Of a stretch of DNA of 32,728 bases, positions 23,585 through 32,211 are shown in pieces. Positions within the stretch are counted from its first letter, which is position 1, and every line of letters starts with the position of its first letter. A program made the position numbers and the translations under genes. The notes below the pieces were generated by a model. That model was not told where the DNA came from. It saw only the letters and a program-made list of their open reading frames with translations, and searched no databases. This DNA is from Echinicola salinicaeni (lineage in GTDB: Bacteria; Bacteroidota; Bacteroidia; Cytophagales; Cyclobacteriaceae): NCBI RefSeq assembly GCF_014280965.1, contig NZ_JACODZ010000015.1, positions 1 to 32,728 of the forward strand. The letters are read 5' to 3'.

Positions 23585-24916
23585 TTATTTAGCTGTAATG
23601 GTAACTCGAATTATTTCATTGATTTCCGGATAGGAATATCCATCATTTACGGGCATGATTGCTTCATTTTCTGTTTCACCTGTATCAGGTCCCGCTTGCC
23701 TTATAGCCTGATTAGGACCATAGCCAGGCTCTTCATTGACCTCTGTACCTGCATCATATAAACCCAACATTCCTGTAATATCCCCAGATATTGGTTTACC
23801 ACCTTCAAAAAGCATTATCCCCATATCATCAAAGGCATAAAACAAATCATTGGATTGGACAAACATAGTCGCTAAAGATAATTTATCACTTTGGTGAGCG
23901 CTAAAGCTAAATTCATATTTCTGTCCAGGACCAATAGGAGCTGGATCGTCAGCATCAGTAGGTATATTAAATATGCCGCTTACTTTTACAGGGGAAATTG
24001 CATTTAAACTACTTGCAAGAACTCCTGGAGCACCATCTTCTGCTATATATTCCAAGCCATCCCCATAATCATTCTGATTCAAACGGTAAATAGGCATTCC
24101 CCCGGTATGTACGGCCCAAGCTCCAGGCGATAAGGGATAATTCAATCCGGTATGCTCTGCCAAATAAGGTCCCATAACACCCGCATTTCCGTCCTCAGCA
24201 ATTTGCTCTAAACCATTCTCCATTTCAGCTTCACCTGAAATAAATAGGGGCGATGGGGCTGTGTGAACTGCCCAGCCTCCTGGGGACAAAGGTATGGTTA
24301 CAGACCCCATGCTGCTTATTAAGGTAGATGAAGTAGATACATTTTCAATCCGCACTTTGAACATATAATCTTCCATTGGTTCAAGGGTAACTTTGATGAC
24401 CTCCGAGGTCTCAGGATAAGTGTAGCCATCATCTACTAGCTGAACAACCCCGTTTTCATTATCACCTGTATTAGGGGCCGATTGTCTTGGTGCCTGATTT
24501 GGACCTACTCCAGGTTCCTCGTTTACTTCAGTTCCTGCATCCCATAGCATTATTTCATCCGTAACATCCCCACTTCTAGGATTTCCGTCAGGATGATATA
24601 ATTCTATTCCAGCTTCGCTGGGTGCAAAAAACAAATCATTAGATTGGGCAAACATGGTTACAAAACTTAGTTTCTCTCCCTTGCTAGCTTTAATATCAAA
24701 TTCATAAGCGCCCTCAGGAATAATTGGTCCTGGTGAATTGGAACCTACGGGGGTAGTGAATACTCCCGCACTGGAAAACATTTTGTGCATGGAAACATTC
24801 TCAACTGTAACAGTGAAATTCGTTGTTGGCAAGTTCATAGGCCTATCTCCATTATCACATGAAGTACACAGATAAACCATTGATACAGCCAAGAATGATA
24901 ATATGGACTTTTTCAT
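23585..24916 (-). CDS. Double spondin-domain surface lipoprotein
   Basis: 443-aa lipoprotein. The signal peptide M-K-K-S-I-L-S-F-L-A-V-S-M-V-Y-L-C-T-S-C ends in a lipobox-like C-T-S-C; the following D-N-G-D-R is acidic, which in Bacteroidota favours surface display. Residues about 33-180 and 185-443 are two Spondin_N-like domains, sharing L-S-F-V-T-M-F-A-Q-S-N-D-L-F-F (compare L-S-L-A-T-M-F-V-Q-S-N-D-L-F-Y), W/Y-D-A-G-T-E-V-N-E-E-P-G, G-P-N-Q-A and D-G-Y-T/S-Y-P-E. The second domain contains an internal repeat, S-P-G-G/A-W-A-V-H-T, found twice. Spondin_N is an extracellular matrix/adhesion domain in animals; the bacterial role is unknown. Confidence 0.85.
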   Translation of the reverse strand: MKKSILSFLAVSMVYLCTSCDNGDRPMNLPTTNFTVTVENVSMHKMFSSAGVFTTPVGSNSPGPIIPEGAYEFDIKASKGEKLSFVTMFAQSNDLFFAPSEAGIELYHPDGNPRSGDVTDEIMLWDAGTEVNEEPGVGPNQAPRQSAPNTGDNENGVVQLVDDGYTYPETSEVIKVTLEPMEDYMFKVRIENVSTSSTLISSMGSVTIPLSPGGWAVHTAPSPLFISGEAEMENGLEQIAEDGNAGVMGPYLAEHTGLNYPLSPGAWAVHTGGMPIYRLNQNDYGDGLEYIAEDGAPGVLASSLNAISPVKVSGIFNIPTDADDPAPIGPGQKYEFSFSAHQSDKLSLATMFVQSNDLFYAFDDMGIMLFEGGKPISGDITGMLGLYDAGTEVNEEPGYGPNQAIRQAGPDTGETENEAIMPVNDGYSYPEINEIIRVTITAK

Positions 24917-24974
24917 AGCTTTTTAGTTTGATAAACAATCGATTCAGACTAAAAAGGTATGGGATAAGTATCAC

Positions 24975-24991
24975 AGCTTTGTAACAAAGCT
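24975..24991. promoter_or_regulatory. Palindrome upstream of the spondin gene
   Basis: AGCTTTGT-A-ACAAAGCT, a perfect 8+1+8 palindrome 59 bases before the spondin-lipoprotein start. Placement fits a regulator-binding site; alternatively it is a minor hairpin after modC. No T tract follows. Confidence 0.35.
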
Positions 24992-25078
24992 AAATTCTTT
25001 GCCATGTGCTAAATTTACTGAGTAGGGCCGGTATGAAATGGTATAGCAGGAGAGTTCAAGTCAGTATAATTAGGATAA

Positions 25079-25951
25079 CTATATTTTTTGAATAATTGGA
25101 TTAAAGGCTTTGGAGCCTACCATGACCTTGTCCCCGACCTTGAATTCCTCTAATTCGGACAAGTCACATACTACTTTTACAATATCCTGCCCGATCAGAA
25201 CAGAGATAATTCCTATAACTTTCTCATGAAAAATTTCGATCACTTCTCCTGTGAATTGAAATTTGGCACTGGTCTTACCATGCGTAAATATTTCTTTAGG
25301 ATTACCTGAGCGGATGATTTTACCCTTTTGAAATTCAAATACTTTTTGGGATAGTTTAATAATTTCTCCAACATCATGGCTGACCAATATGGTTGTCAAG
25401 TGATATTTGTGGTGAATCTTTATCAAATAATCCTGAAGTTTTAAGCGCATAATATTATCCAGAGCAGATAATGGCTCATCCAACAGGAGTATTTTAGGTT
25501 TACTAACCAAGGCACGGGCTAAGGCTACCCGTTGCTTTTGTCCTCCAGATAGCATATCCGGCTTTAAATTTAAAATATCCTTTAAATCCATGATTGCTAT
25601 CAATTCATCAATGATAGCTTTATCTTGATATTTTGGAAGTGCAAACTCCAAATTTTCGTAAGCCGTCATATTTGGGAAAAGGGCATAATCCTGAAAGACA
25701 TAGCCAATTTTCCTTTTGGCGGGTTTTAAATTGATCTTTGCATTCATGTCCCACCAACAGTCGTTATCCACAAAAATGGTACCGCTATCGCCTTCCACAA
25801 GGCCGCTTATCAACCGTAGAGTAGATGTTTTACCCGATCCAGATTCACCGTAAAAAGTAACAAATTCTCCCTTTTTGATGGATATATCCAAATCCAACAA
25901 CATTTCCTGATCACCTGATCGCAAAGATTTCTGGAGCTTAAGTTCAATCAT
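25079..25951 (-). CDS. modC: Molybdate ABC transporter ATP-binding protein
   Basis: 290-aa ATPase. Walker A at 35-42 (G-E-S-G-S-G-K-T), Q-loop Q87, signature L-S-G-G-Q at 134-138, Walker B L-L-L-D-E-P with E159, and H-loop H192 are all intact. A C-terminal TOBE-like domain (about 230-290, I-G-I-I-S-V-L-I-G-Q-D-I-V-K-V) is typical of ModC and binds oxyanion. Its ATG overlaps the modB stop by four bases (ATGA), so it is translationally coupled. Tungstate transport is an alternative, but ModB and ModA context favours molybdate. Confidence 0.9.
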   Translation of the reverse strand: MIELKLQKSLRSGDQEMLLDLDISIKKGEFVTFYGESGSGKTSTLRLISGLVEGDSGTIFVDNDCWWDMNAKINLKPAKRKIGYVFQDYALFPNMTAYENLEFALPKYQDKAIIDELIAIMDLKDILNLKPDMLSGGQKQRVALARALVSKPKILLLDEPLSALDNIMRLKLQDYLIKIHHKYHLTTILVSHDVGEIIKLSQKVFEFQKGKIIRSGNPKEIFTHGKTSAKFQFTGEVIEIFHEKVIGIISVLIGQDIVKVVCDLSELEEFKVGDKVMVGSKAFNPIIQKI

Positions 25952-26619
25952 CGAGTAAACCTTTTTAAATGACCGCCATTTATCATATAAACTATAAATA
26001 GGGTGATAAATGATAGGATAATCAGAACAATGGAATACTGATTGGCCAGGGAATAATTCAGTGATTCCACCTCATCATATACTGCAATGGAAGCTACTTT
26101 TGTTTTGCCGGGAATATTCCCTCCAATCATCAATACAACCCCAAATTCTCCAACTGTATGAGCAAAGGTAAGGACCACTGCAGTAATAATGGAAGATTTA
26201 ATATTAGGCAAAAGAATATAAAAAAGCGTGTTCAATCTATTTTTCCCCAACAAACTGGCTGCTTCAGTTAGAGAGGAGGAAATACCTGATAAACCGGCTT
26301 GGATTGGCTGTACCATAAAAGGTAGGCTATAAATACATGATGCGAGCACCAGACCTGTAAAAGAAAATACCAAACGGATTCCAAACCAGTTTTCCAACCA
26401 AGCACCAAAGACATTCTGGGGACTAAAGGCCAACAATAAATAAAAGCCCAAAACGGTAGGGGGGAGCACCAAGGGCATACTCACCAAGGTCTCAATGACA
26501 GGCTTTATTTTTGACTTTGTAATAGATAACCAATAGGAAAGAGGGATAGCCAATACAAAAAGGACCAAAGTCGTTACTAAAGCAAGTTTAAGGGTCAATA
26601 TTAACGGAATCCAATTCAT
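25948..26619 (-). CDS. modB: Molybdate ABC transporter permease
   Basis: 223-aa inner-membrane permease with five or more transmembrane helices. The cytoplasmic EAA loop (L-T-E-A-A-S-L-L-G-K-N-R-L-N-T-L-F-Y-I-L, about 137-156) that docks on ModC is present. The family strings P-L-V-L-P-P-T-V-L-G-F-Y-L-L and G-E-F-G-V-V-L-M-I-G-G-N-I-P-G-K-T are diagnostic for ModB. The start overlaps the stop of the Mop gene by four bases (ATGA), and modC overlaps its end in the same way. Confidence 0.94.
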   Translation of the reverse strand: MNWIPLILTLKLALVTTLVLFVLAIPLSYWLSITKSKIKPVIETLVSMPLVLPPTVLGFYLLLAFSPQNVFGAWLENWFGIRLVFSFTGLVLASCIYSLPFMVQPIQAGLSGISSSLTEAASLLGKNRLNTLFYILLPNIKSSIITAVVLTFAHTVGEFGVVLMIGGNIPGKTKVASIAVYDEVESLNYSLANQYSIVLIILSFITLFIVYMINGGHLKRFTR

Positions 26620-27020
26620 AATGGAGACAGTATAACTTCGTTAAATTTAACCATGGCCAATATTGGCTCTTTGACTTTAAGTGACATATTATTACTGCTA
26701 GTAGTGGATATCAAAGCGACCAAATCTCCTATGACAGTCTTCAGTCTTATTCGTGTTAAAATCTCTCCCTTTTTGATTTCAGTAATGGAGGCTAAAATTT
26801 GGTTCTCTAGACTAATGTTGATTTCCTTTTCCTTGGATAGAACTAACTCGGTTTCTTTAAATAATATATTGACTCTATTTCCCTTTTGAAGGTAATGGGC
26901 AGATTCCTGCGTATCCAGCAGGATTGACTGGAATTCTATACCATTCCCTAAATCCAGGAATACCAATGACATATGGTCGCTAGATTGAATCCCAGAAATT
27001 TGCCCTTCAACTTGGTTCAT
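26616..27020 (-). CDS. Stand-alone di-Mop (TOBE) molybdenum-binding protein
   Basis: 134-aa cytoplasmic protein made of two TOBE/Mop modules: residues about 2-62 (G-Q-I-S-G-I-Q-S-S-D-H-M-S-L-V-F-L-D-L) and 66-134 (N-Q-I-L-A-S-I-T-E-I-K-K-G-E-I-L-T-R-I-R-L, L-V-A-L-I-S, P-I-L-A-M-V-K-F-N-E-V-I-L). Such molbindin-like proteins bind molybdate and may store it or act as a sensor. No DNA-binding domain is present, so it is not a ModE regulator. It sits inside the operon between modA and modB, ATGA-overlapped with modB. Confidence 0.82.
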   Translation of the reverse strand: MNQVEGQISGIQSSDHMSLVFLDLGNGIEFQSILLDTQESAHYLQKGNRVNILFKETELVLSKEKEINISLENQILASITEIKKGEILTRIRLKTVIGDLVALISTTSSNNMSLKVKEPILAMVKFNEVILSPL

Positions 27021-27116
27021 GGTGTAAGAATAAATTATAATTGGTTAATACCGCTATAATAAGCATTAATGATGGAGTGCTGCATTAATTTAAACAATTT
27101 ATCCATAGCTATACTA

Positions 27117-27869
27117 TTAGGGAACATCATAACCATATTCCAAAAGAATCGTCTTTGCTTCCTTCGAAGATAAGAATTCATAGAATTTTAATGCGAAATC
27201 ATGCTTTTCTTTTGTGCCTTTTAATAAAACTACTGCTTGTTGAATAGGTGAATGGATTTCTGAATCGATATCGCTCCAATACCCCTTGTTTTTCAATTGA
27301 TGAGATAAAACAATGGATTTAGCTGTAAAGCCTATTTCTGCTGATCCAGATAATATGAACTGGTTAGTTTGCGAAATGGATTCACCATATACCAGTTTAT
27401 CACCAATACTTTCATTCAGTTGAAAATGTTCAAGCACTTCCATGGCCGCTTTTCCGTAAGGGGCTGTTTTTGGATTGGCCAAGGCAATATGTTTGATTCC
27501 TTTATTGGATAATTGTTCAATGCTTGGCTTATACTTTTCATCTAAACTCCAAAGCACTAATTTTCCATATGCATATATCTTGGGAGATTGTGCTGCAAAT
27601 CCAGCTTTTTCTACTGCTTGAGGGAAATTGATATCCGCTGAAACAAACAAATCATAGGGCGCGCCTTCAATTATTTGTGCCGTTAATTTACCAGAAGAGC
27701 CGAGAATGATATCACAATCCATTCCTGTTTTTTCTTTGAACTTATCTACCAACATCTCCATTGCATATTGCATATTAGAGGCCGTAGCGATGCTTAGTTT
27801 ATTATTTGATTGACTTTGGCAAGAAATAATAGTGGATAATAAAAATACGGCTAATAGAACGCTTTTCAT
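27117..27869 (-). CDS. modA: Molybdate ABC transporter substrate-binding lipoprotein
   Basis: 250-aa periplasmic binding protein. The signal peptide ends at a lipobox (T-I-I-S-C, Cys17), so it is membrane-anchored, unlike the free ModA of E. coli. ModA motifs: I-A-T-A-S-N-M-Q-Y-A-M, I-I-L-G-S-S-G-K-L-T-A-Q-I, A-P-Y-D-L-F-V-S-A-D, A-L-A-N-P-K-T-A-P-Y-G-K-A-A, and G-S-A-E-I-G-F-T. Serine- and threonine-rich loops fit oxyanion binding. First gene of the modA-mop-modB-modC cluster. A TATATTTG -7 box lies 52 bases upstream. Confidence 0.94.
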   Translation of the reverse strand: MKSVLLAVFLLSTIISCQSQSNNKLSIATASNMQYAMEMLVDKFKEKTGMDCDIILGSSGKLTAQIIEGAPYDLFVSADINFPQAVEKAGFAAQSPKIYAYGKLVLWSLDEKYKPSIEQLSNKGIKHIALANPKTAPYGKAAMEVLEHFQLNESIGDKLVYGESISQTNQFILSGSAEIGFTAKSIVLSHQLKNKGYWSDIDSEIHSPIQQAVVLLKGTKEKHDFALKFYEFLSSKEAKTILLEYGYDVP

Positions 27870-27920
27870 TAAGGGCTATTTGAAAATAAGATTAATAATG
27901 GTCATTAAGAATTCACTGAT

Positions 27921-27928
27921 CAAATATA
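27921..27928 (-). promoter_or_regulatory. -7 promoter element of the mod operon
   Basis: TATATTTG on the minus strand, an exact TAnnTTTG match, 52 bases upstream of the modA ATG. No TTTG -33 box at standard spacing, so it may depend on an activator or be incidental. Confidence 0.45.
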
Positions 27929-28043
27929 AGCACATTGATTAAATCCCGGGTACTTAAAACTTTGGAATGACTTAATCATTTTGTCTGCGCAAGATCACCA
28001 ATATGGAATCCTATAAAAACAATTCAATCAGCTATAATTATCC

Positions 28044-28949
28044 TTAAGGGACCAGCACTTTTAGCTTTTTCTCACAAAGACTTATGTATAACTTATTTTC
28101 TTTATAGGGTATCAATTCTCCATCAATTTGATATTGGAATAAATTACCATTTCCATGGATTACTATTTTGTCAATTAATTGAAAATTAACTTCTTTAAGG
28201 ACATTCGTTCTTTTTATGGTAACTAACAGTCCAAATAGTAATAATTTTAATTTTGACATTTTCTTGACCAAAACCATATCCAACAATCCGTCACTTATAT
28301 TGGCTTTAGGGGTAAGCGTAAATCCATAGCCCATTCTGTTGGAATTAGAAACAAACAGTAAGAAAGGATCAGCATAGCTTTCCTTTCCATTATTTATAAT
28401 TTTAACTTTTCCTGTAGAACTGTATGTCCGCATAGTTTTTAGCAGTGCTTTGATATAGCCTTTCAATTGCCTTTGCTTAAGTTGGCTAAAATGAGCTATT
28501 ACTGCAGCGTCAAAGCCAATGCCCATATTACTGAAGAAATATTTACTATTTACCATTCCCACATCAATGCTTCTTACTTTTCCTTGGATCAATACATTGA
28601 GGGCTTTATTGAGTTGATGAGGAATTTGTAAGTTGGATGCCAATCCATTTCCAGAACCTAATGGAATAATCCCCAAAGGAATATCACGCCCTATTAAACA
28701 AGAAGCTATTTCATTTATAGTTCCATCTCCACCGCAGGCGACGATAATATCAGCACCTTCAGTAATGGCCACAAGAGCAAACTTAGCAGCATGGCCAGGG
28801 CTCGAAGTGATTTTTATAAAAAATTCATATTTGGATTTGGGAAAGGACTCTTCCAGAAAAATCTTATCCAAAAAATTATTGCCTTTACCTGAAATAGGGT
28901 TTACAATAAAATGAATTACTTGTCTTTTTTCGAACACTTTAGATGCCAA
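28044..28949 (-). CDS. Diacylglycerol/lipid kinase family protein (YegS-like)
   Basis: 301 aa with a probable TTG start at 28949; a GTG at 28937 is a reasonable alternative. Phosphorylates a lipid alcohol such as diacylglycerol or a sphingoid base. Motifs: I-V-N-P-I-S-G-K-G-N near the N-terminus, the nucleotide motif G-G-D-G-T-I-N-E (about 75-82), I-P-L-G-S-G-N-G-L-A and S-N-M-G-I-G-F-D-A. The C-terminal beta-sandwich contains S-D-G-L-L-D-M-V-L and Q-I-D-G-E. All are typical of the DagK/YegS fold. Alone on the minus strand, so it is likely a housekeeping lipid-recycling enzyme. Confidence 0.9.
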   Translation of the reverse strand: MASKVFEKRQVIHFIVNPISGKGNNFLDKIFLEESFPKSKYEFFIKITSSPGHAAKFALVAITEGADIIVACGGDGTINEIASCLIGRDIPLGIIPLGSGNGLASNLQIPHQLNKALNVLIQGKVRSIDVGMVNSKYFFSNMGIGFDAAVIAHFSQLKQRQLKGYIKALLKTMRTYSSTGKVKIINNGKESYADPFLLFVSNSNRMGYGFTLTPKANISDGLLDMVLVKKMSKLKLLLFGLLVTIKRTNVLKEVNFQLIDKIVIHGNGNLFQYQIDGELIPYKENKLYISLCEKKLKVLVP

Positions 28950-29015
28950 TTAATTTTAGTTAGTATGTTAAATTGGTATACAATCGGAAAGTTAAAATAC
29001 AAGATTAATTACTCT

Positions 29016-29759
29016 TTATTCAGTAGATTGTTTATCAGATTTTAAATAGGGGAATCCAATAATTACTTGAACAAGAGAGTTAGTGGCAGACATCCCTGTT
29101 TCTTTTTTAAATACTTCCGAAAAACCATGTGCATACCGTAATTTTAAATCTATGCCATGCCCATTATTTAATTCAGTAAAAGTATATCCTATTTCTATAG
29201 GGAAGCTAAAGTCCACATTATTAAGATTGTTTTTTGTGCTCTTTGCGTATAAAAAGTCTCCATCGTCGCTTCCATCCCCTACAGTAATGTATTTTGCATC
29301 AAGTAAAAAACTAATTTGAGGACCTATTGAAAAGAACCATTCATCAGTATAATCATATCTAAACATTAATGGGATATCTAAATAATTCATCCTTATTGAA
29401 GTTTTATACGAATCAATTGAATTATTGAATCCGGTAGGGAAGGGGTTTTCTGCATTTATCCTTTTTTGTCCCTTTCGGGAAAAGGGTTTAAACTGCGGTA
29501 CAAAACTCCACTCATCATTTATTTTCATATTTACACCCAATCCAAAATTGGGTTGCAAATTCATTCGGCCTTCCATACCAGGCATATAGGAAAAGTTCAG
29601 CCCGCCTTCAATACTAAAAAAGAAGTTTTCTGTCGCCGCTTTATCTCCAAAAATAAGCACCAACCACATGGCTTGTCCATGGGTATGTTTAACTGATCCA
29701 ACCAAAAGTAATAGGGGGATTATAAAAAATTTTAAAAAGCTGGTCCTCATAAATGCCAT
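29016..29759 (-). CDS. Outer-membrane beta-barrel protein (PorT-like superfamily)
   Basis: 247 aa; signal peptide to about residue 29 (K-H-T-H-G-Q), the ATG at 29750 being an alternative start. The mature protein is a small barrel of about eight strands (F-S-I-E-G-G-L-N-F-S-Y, F-G-L-G-V-N-M-K-I, I-P-L-M-F-R-Y-D-Y, F-S-I-G-P-Q-I-S-F-L-L-D-A, L-K-L-R-Y-A-H-G-F-S-E). The pattern fits the PF13568-like outer-membrane barrel group common in Bacteroidota. No substrate or partner can be named. Confidence 0.8.
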   Translation of the reverse strand: MAFMRTSFLKFFIIPLLLLVGSVKHTHGQAMWLVLIFGDKAATENFFFSIEGGLNFSYMPGMEGRMNLQPNFGLGVNMKINDEWSFVPQFKPFSRKGQKRINAENPFPTGFNNSIDSYKTSIRMNYLDIPLMFRYDYTDEWFFSIGPQISFLLDAKYITVGDGSDDGDFLYAKSTKNNLNNVDFSFPIEIGYTFTELNNGHGIDLKLRYAHGFSEVFKKETGMSATNSLVQVIIGFPYLKSDKQSTE

Positions 29760-29873
29760 TTTATTATAATTAGAATTTAAGTATTATCTTATTAATAATC
29801 ATATTTTTACTATTTTTTTATTAGTTAAGTAAAAGAGTACATTTAATTTTTGATATCTACTTGAAATTAGGTT

Positions 29874-29893
29874 GGGTTGAGAATAATCAACCC
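29874..29893. repeat. Short inverted repeat downstream of DUF1254 gene
   Basis: GGGTTGA-GAATAA-TCAACCC, a 7-bp perfect stem with a 6-base loop, 56 bases beyond the stop of the DUF1254 gene on the minus strand and upstream of the barrel gene. It may be a weak terminator; no T tract on the minus strand. Confidence 0.35.
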
Positions 29894-29949
29894 TTGGTAC
29901 ATACGATTATCAGAGATATATTATTTTGACGGATTCCTTTTATATATGA

Positions 29950-31371
29950 TCAATTATTAATCCTCAAGGCAACCGGCGCTTTCCAAGTTTCCAATTTATC
30001 CAAATCAGGTACGTAAATTCTAAGAATCAAACTTAGATCTAAATCTTCCCTGTTGATAGGCAACCAATTTTCTTCGGGAACACCTGTGGGTTTTTGAGCA
30101 GATACATAGATTTCAATTCCACCCTCATCATTAAGTTTAAACCCACTGTTTTTACCCACGCTATATTTTTTATGGTCATTGGGAATAAAGAATCCATTTG
30201 CTTCATCATAAAGAGTGACCGACCAAAATGCCTCGGCAGGGGGGAGTTCCTCTTTATTCATGCTGATCACATAATCATTCATGGCATTCAAATCTGTGCC
30301 ATCAGCTGCATTAATGGCTGGATACATCGCCTCTTCCATCGGCAGACCAATTGGTCCCACAATAGATACCAATAAGAGGGTTTCCAGGTTACTCAGCCCT
30401 TTGGGTTGGAACATATTGGGTCTTAATATTTTTGCTAGGTCTTCATCTTGAATTTTGGCAAGATTTTCATCAAAATATTTTTTTGCAATTTCAGCGAATT
30501 TATCCCCATTAACTTTTATTGCAGTTTCCTCCTTATATTCATTTCCAGGTGCTATTCCCAGAGGTTGATAAGCTTCCAACAATTTCTGGTCATCTTCATC
30601 TGTAGGTTCCAATTCAACATGGTTCATTACAAATTGTATGACCTCCAATAAATTATTTTTAAAAGTTTCTATATTGGTTTTTCCTACTGGTGGAAATTCA
30701 AGCGGGACTTCAGGTTTAGCTGACTTATTTTCAAATTCAGATAAAGTTTCTATGCTGATCCCGTCAATACTTGTTGAAATCTCGGCAAATCGTTCAGGTT
30801 CATTTAGATGCGGCATAATTCTGAAGACAGCAGAAACAAAATCCCCGCTGGTTTTAAAAATATCATCAATACCCTCAATTTGCTCTCCATTATAAGCTTG
30901 GGTATTTTCAGAATATAAAAGCAATTTCTCCGGTTTTTTAAAGTCTCCCTTTCTAGTGGATTTGGGGACATTTACATGATGATCATAGGCCGTTACCATA
31001 AGGGAAACATAATCTGAATTGATCGCAGGAATATTGATGATCATCGGTTCATTTCTCAAGTCCAGCATGGCTGCTGTGTAAAAAGTATCGTTATTGGGCC
31101 GAGCAATATCCTTTAAAGTATGGTCTTTAGGCTTTTTGTCCGCTTGGATAGTATTATAGCCCCCTTGGGATTGGGCAAACTTATTGTTTACATTATACAT
31201 GGCTACATACTGGTACGATCTCTTTACCAAATTTTCCACTTGATCATCAGATAATATAGCATAGCCATTTTCGTCAACTGCTATTTCTTTTTCATTTGAT
31301 GGTGCTTTACATTGCCAGATCAATAAAAGAAAGAAAAGCAGAAACATAATATGATATCTTAAAGTTTTCAT
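29950..31371 (-). CDS. DUF1254/DUF1214 domain-containing lipoprotein
   Basis: 473 aa. The N-terminal hydrophobic stretch ends in L-L-L-I-W-Q-C, a lipobox-like site with an unusual Gln at -1. The DUF1254 part (about 60-190) carries A-R-P-N-N-D-T-F-Y-T-A-A-M-L-D-L and P-A-I-N-S-D-Y-V-S-L-M-V-T-A-Y-D. The DUF1214 part (about 360-473) has A-F-W-S-V-T-L-Y-D, N-D-H-K-K-Y-S-V-G, I-Y-V-S-A-Q-K-P and L-I-L-R-I-Y-V-P. The two domains usually occur together in secreted proteins of unknown function. It stands alone between large intergenic regions. Confidence 0.87.
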   Translation of the reverse strand: MKTLRYHIMFLLFFLLLIWQCKAPSNEKEIAVDENGYAILSDDQVENLVKRSYQYVAMYNVNNKFAQSQGGYNTIQADKKPKDHTLKDIARPNNDTFYTAAMLDLRNEPMIINIPAINSDYVSLMVTAYDHHVNVPKSTRKGDFKKPEKLLLYSENTQAYNGEQIEGIDDIFKTSGDFVSAVFRIMPHLNEPERFAEISTSIDGISIETLSEFENKSAKPEVPLEFPPVGKTNIETFKNNLLEVIQFVMNHVELEPTDEDDQKLLEAYQPLGIAPGNEYKEETAIKVNGDKFAEIAKKYFDENLAKIQDEDLAKILRPNMFQPKGLSNLETLLLVSIVGPIGLPMEEAMYPAINAADGTDLNAMNDYVISMNKEELPPAEAFWSVTLYDEANGFFIPNDHKKYSVGKNSGFKLNDEGGIEIYVSAQKPTGVPEENWLPINREDLDLSLILRIYVPDLDKLETWKAPVALRINN

Positions 31372-32065
31372 TTCACGCTAGTTTTAGTTATAAAGACATC
31401 TGAATTTATTATATACTTAAATCAATATTTAACCATTTTACTTCAATTACTATGTGAAAATTTATCACGTAAAACTTTAATAATGAATGATATAAACCAT
31501 CCATTATTAAGTTCTTTATGATACTATTTTAATGTTCTTTATCAGGTTATATTATTTGAAAGTGTGAATTATTAGAATTCGTTAGAAAAGATTTTAGATC
31601 TAGATACACTATGTTAAATTAAAGGAAAAAGTGATGGTACTTATATTCTATTATAGGTATTTTCATCATATAAGTATTCAAAAAATAAATTCTTTAACAT
31701 TATCTATGACTATAGTTTTACCGATTTATAAGCCCAAGTAAAACCGTGTATTACCCATTTTCATTAAATGGAAGAGTCAAATTAAAATTACTGGTATGTC
31801 ATAGAAATAAAGGGTATGTATTTTTAATGCAATGAATATAGAATGAATTGTCTATCCATTATCAAATCATTAAAAGTATGACAATTGGGAAAGGGCAAAT
31901 AGTAAACCCTGTTTTTATGTTGATCCTTTAAATTAGCTGCTTTTCCGGCCTATTTAAAAAAATACTACTCCAAAAAAGAAACATCTTGGATCAAGCAAAA
32001 CCAATAAGAAAATAAGGGTATTTTGATAGATATATAATTATCAACTGCATTAAATTCGCACTAAA
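31372..32065. other. Long AT-rich intergenic region
   Basis: About 700 bases between the DUF1254 gene and the tRNA terminator. I find no open frame with coding character, no tRNA-like fold and no large inverted or tandem repeat by eye. It must contain the DUF1254 promoter; no consensus -7 box is obvious near 31380-31430. Confidence 0.55.
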
Positions 32066-32104
32066 ACAAAAAAAGCCTGGCACTTAAGTGCTAGGCTTTT
32101 TTTG
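32066..32104 (-). terminator. Rho-independent terminator of the tRNA operon
   Basis: Nearly perfect 20-bp palindrome centred between 32085 and 32086 (one G-T pair), with GCCTGGCACTT/AAGTGCTAGGC core, ending in seven T on the minus strand. It begins immediately after the tRNA-Pro 3' end. Confidence 0.92.
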
Positions 32105-32179
32105 TCGGGGTGGCAGGATTCGAACCTGCGACCTCCTCGTCCCAAACGAGGCGCGATAACCGGGCTACGCTACACCCCG
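32105..32179 (-). tRNA. tRNA-Pro (anticodon TGG)
   Basis: 75-base cloverleaf on the minus strand. Acceptor CGGGGTG pairs with CACCCCG and discriminator A follows. The anticodon stem CCTCG/CGAGG encloses loop TTTGGGA with anticodon TGG. The T loop is GGTTCGAATCC. The terminal CCA is not encoded. It lies 32 bases downstream of tRNA-Ser and is directly followed by the terminator, so both tRNAs are one transcript. Confidence 0.95.
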
Positions 32180-32211
32180 AAAATAAAAAGGATTCAAAAG
32201 AATCCTTTCCG

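Noticed and set aside
26616-27020. ModE-type molybdate-responsive repressor
   Set aside because: Only two TOBE/Mop modules are present, with no helix-turn-helix domain.
31372-32065. Hidden small gene or structural RNA in the long intergenic region
   Set aside because: Stops are frequent in all frames I followed and no extended stem or conserved RNA motif was visible; a covariance-model search would be decisive.
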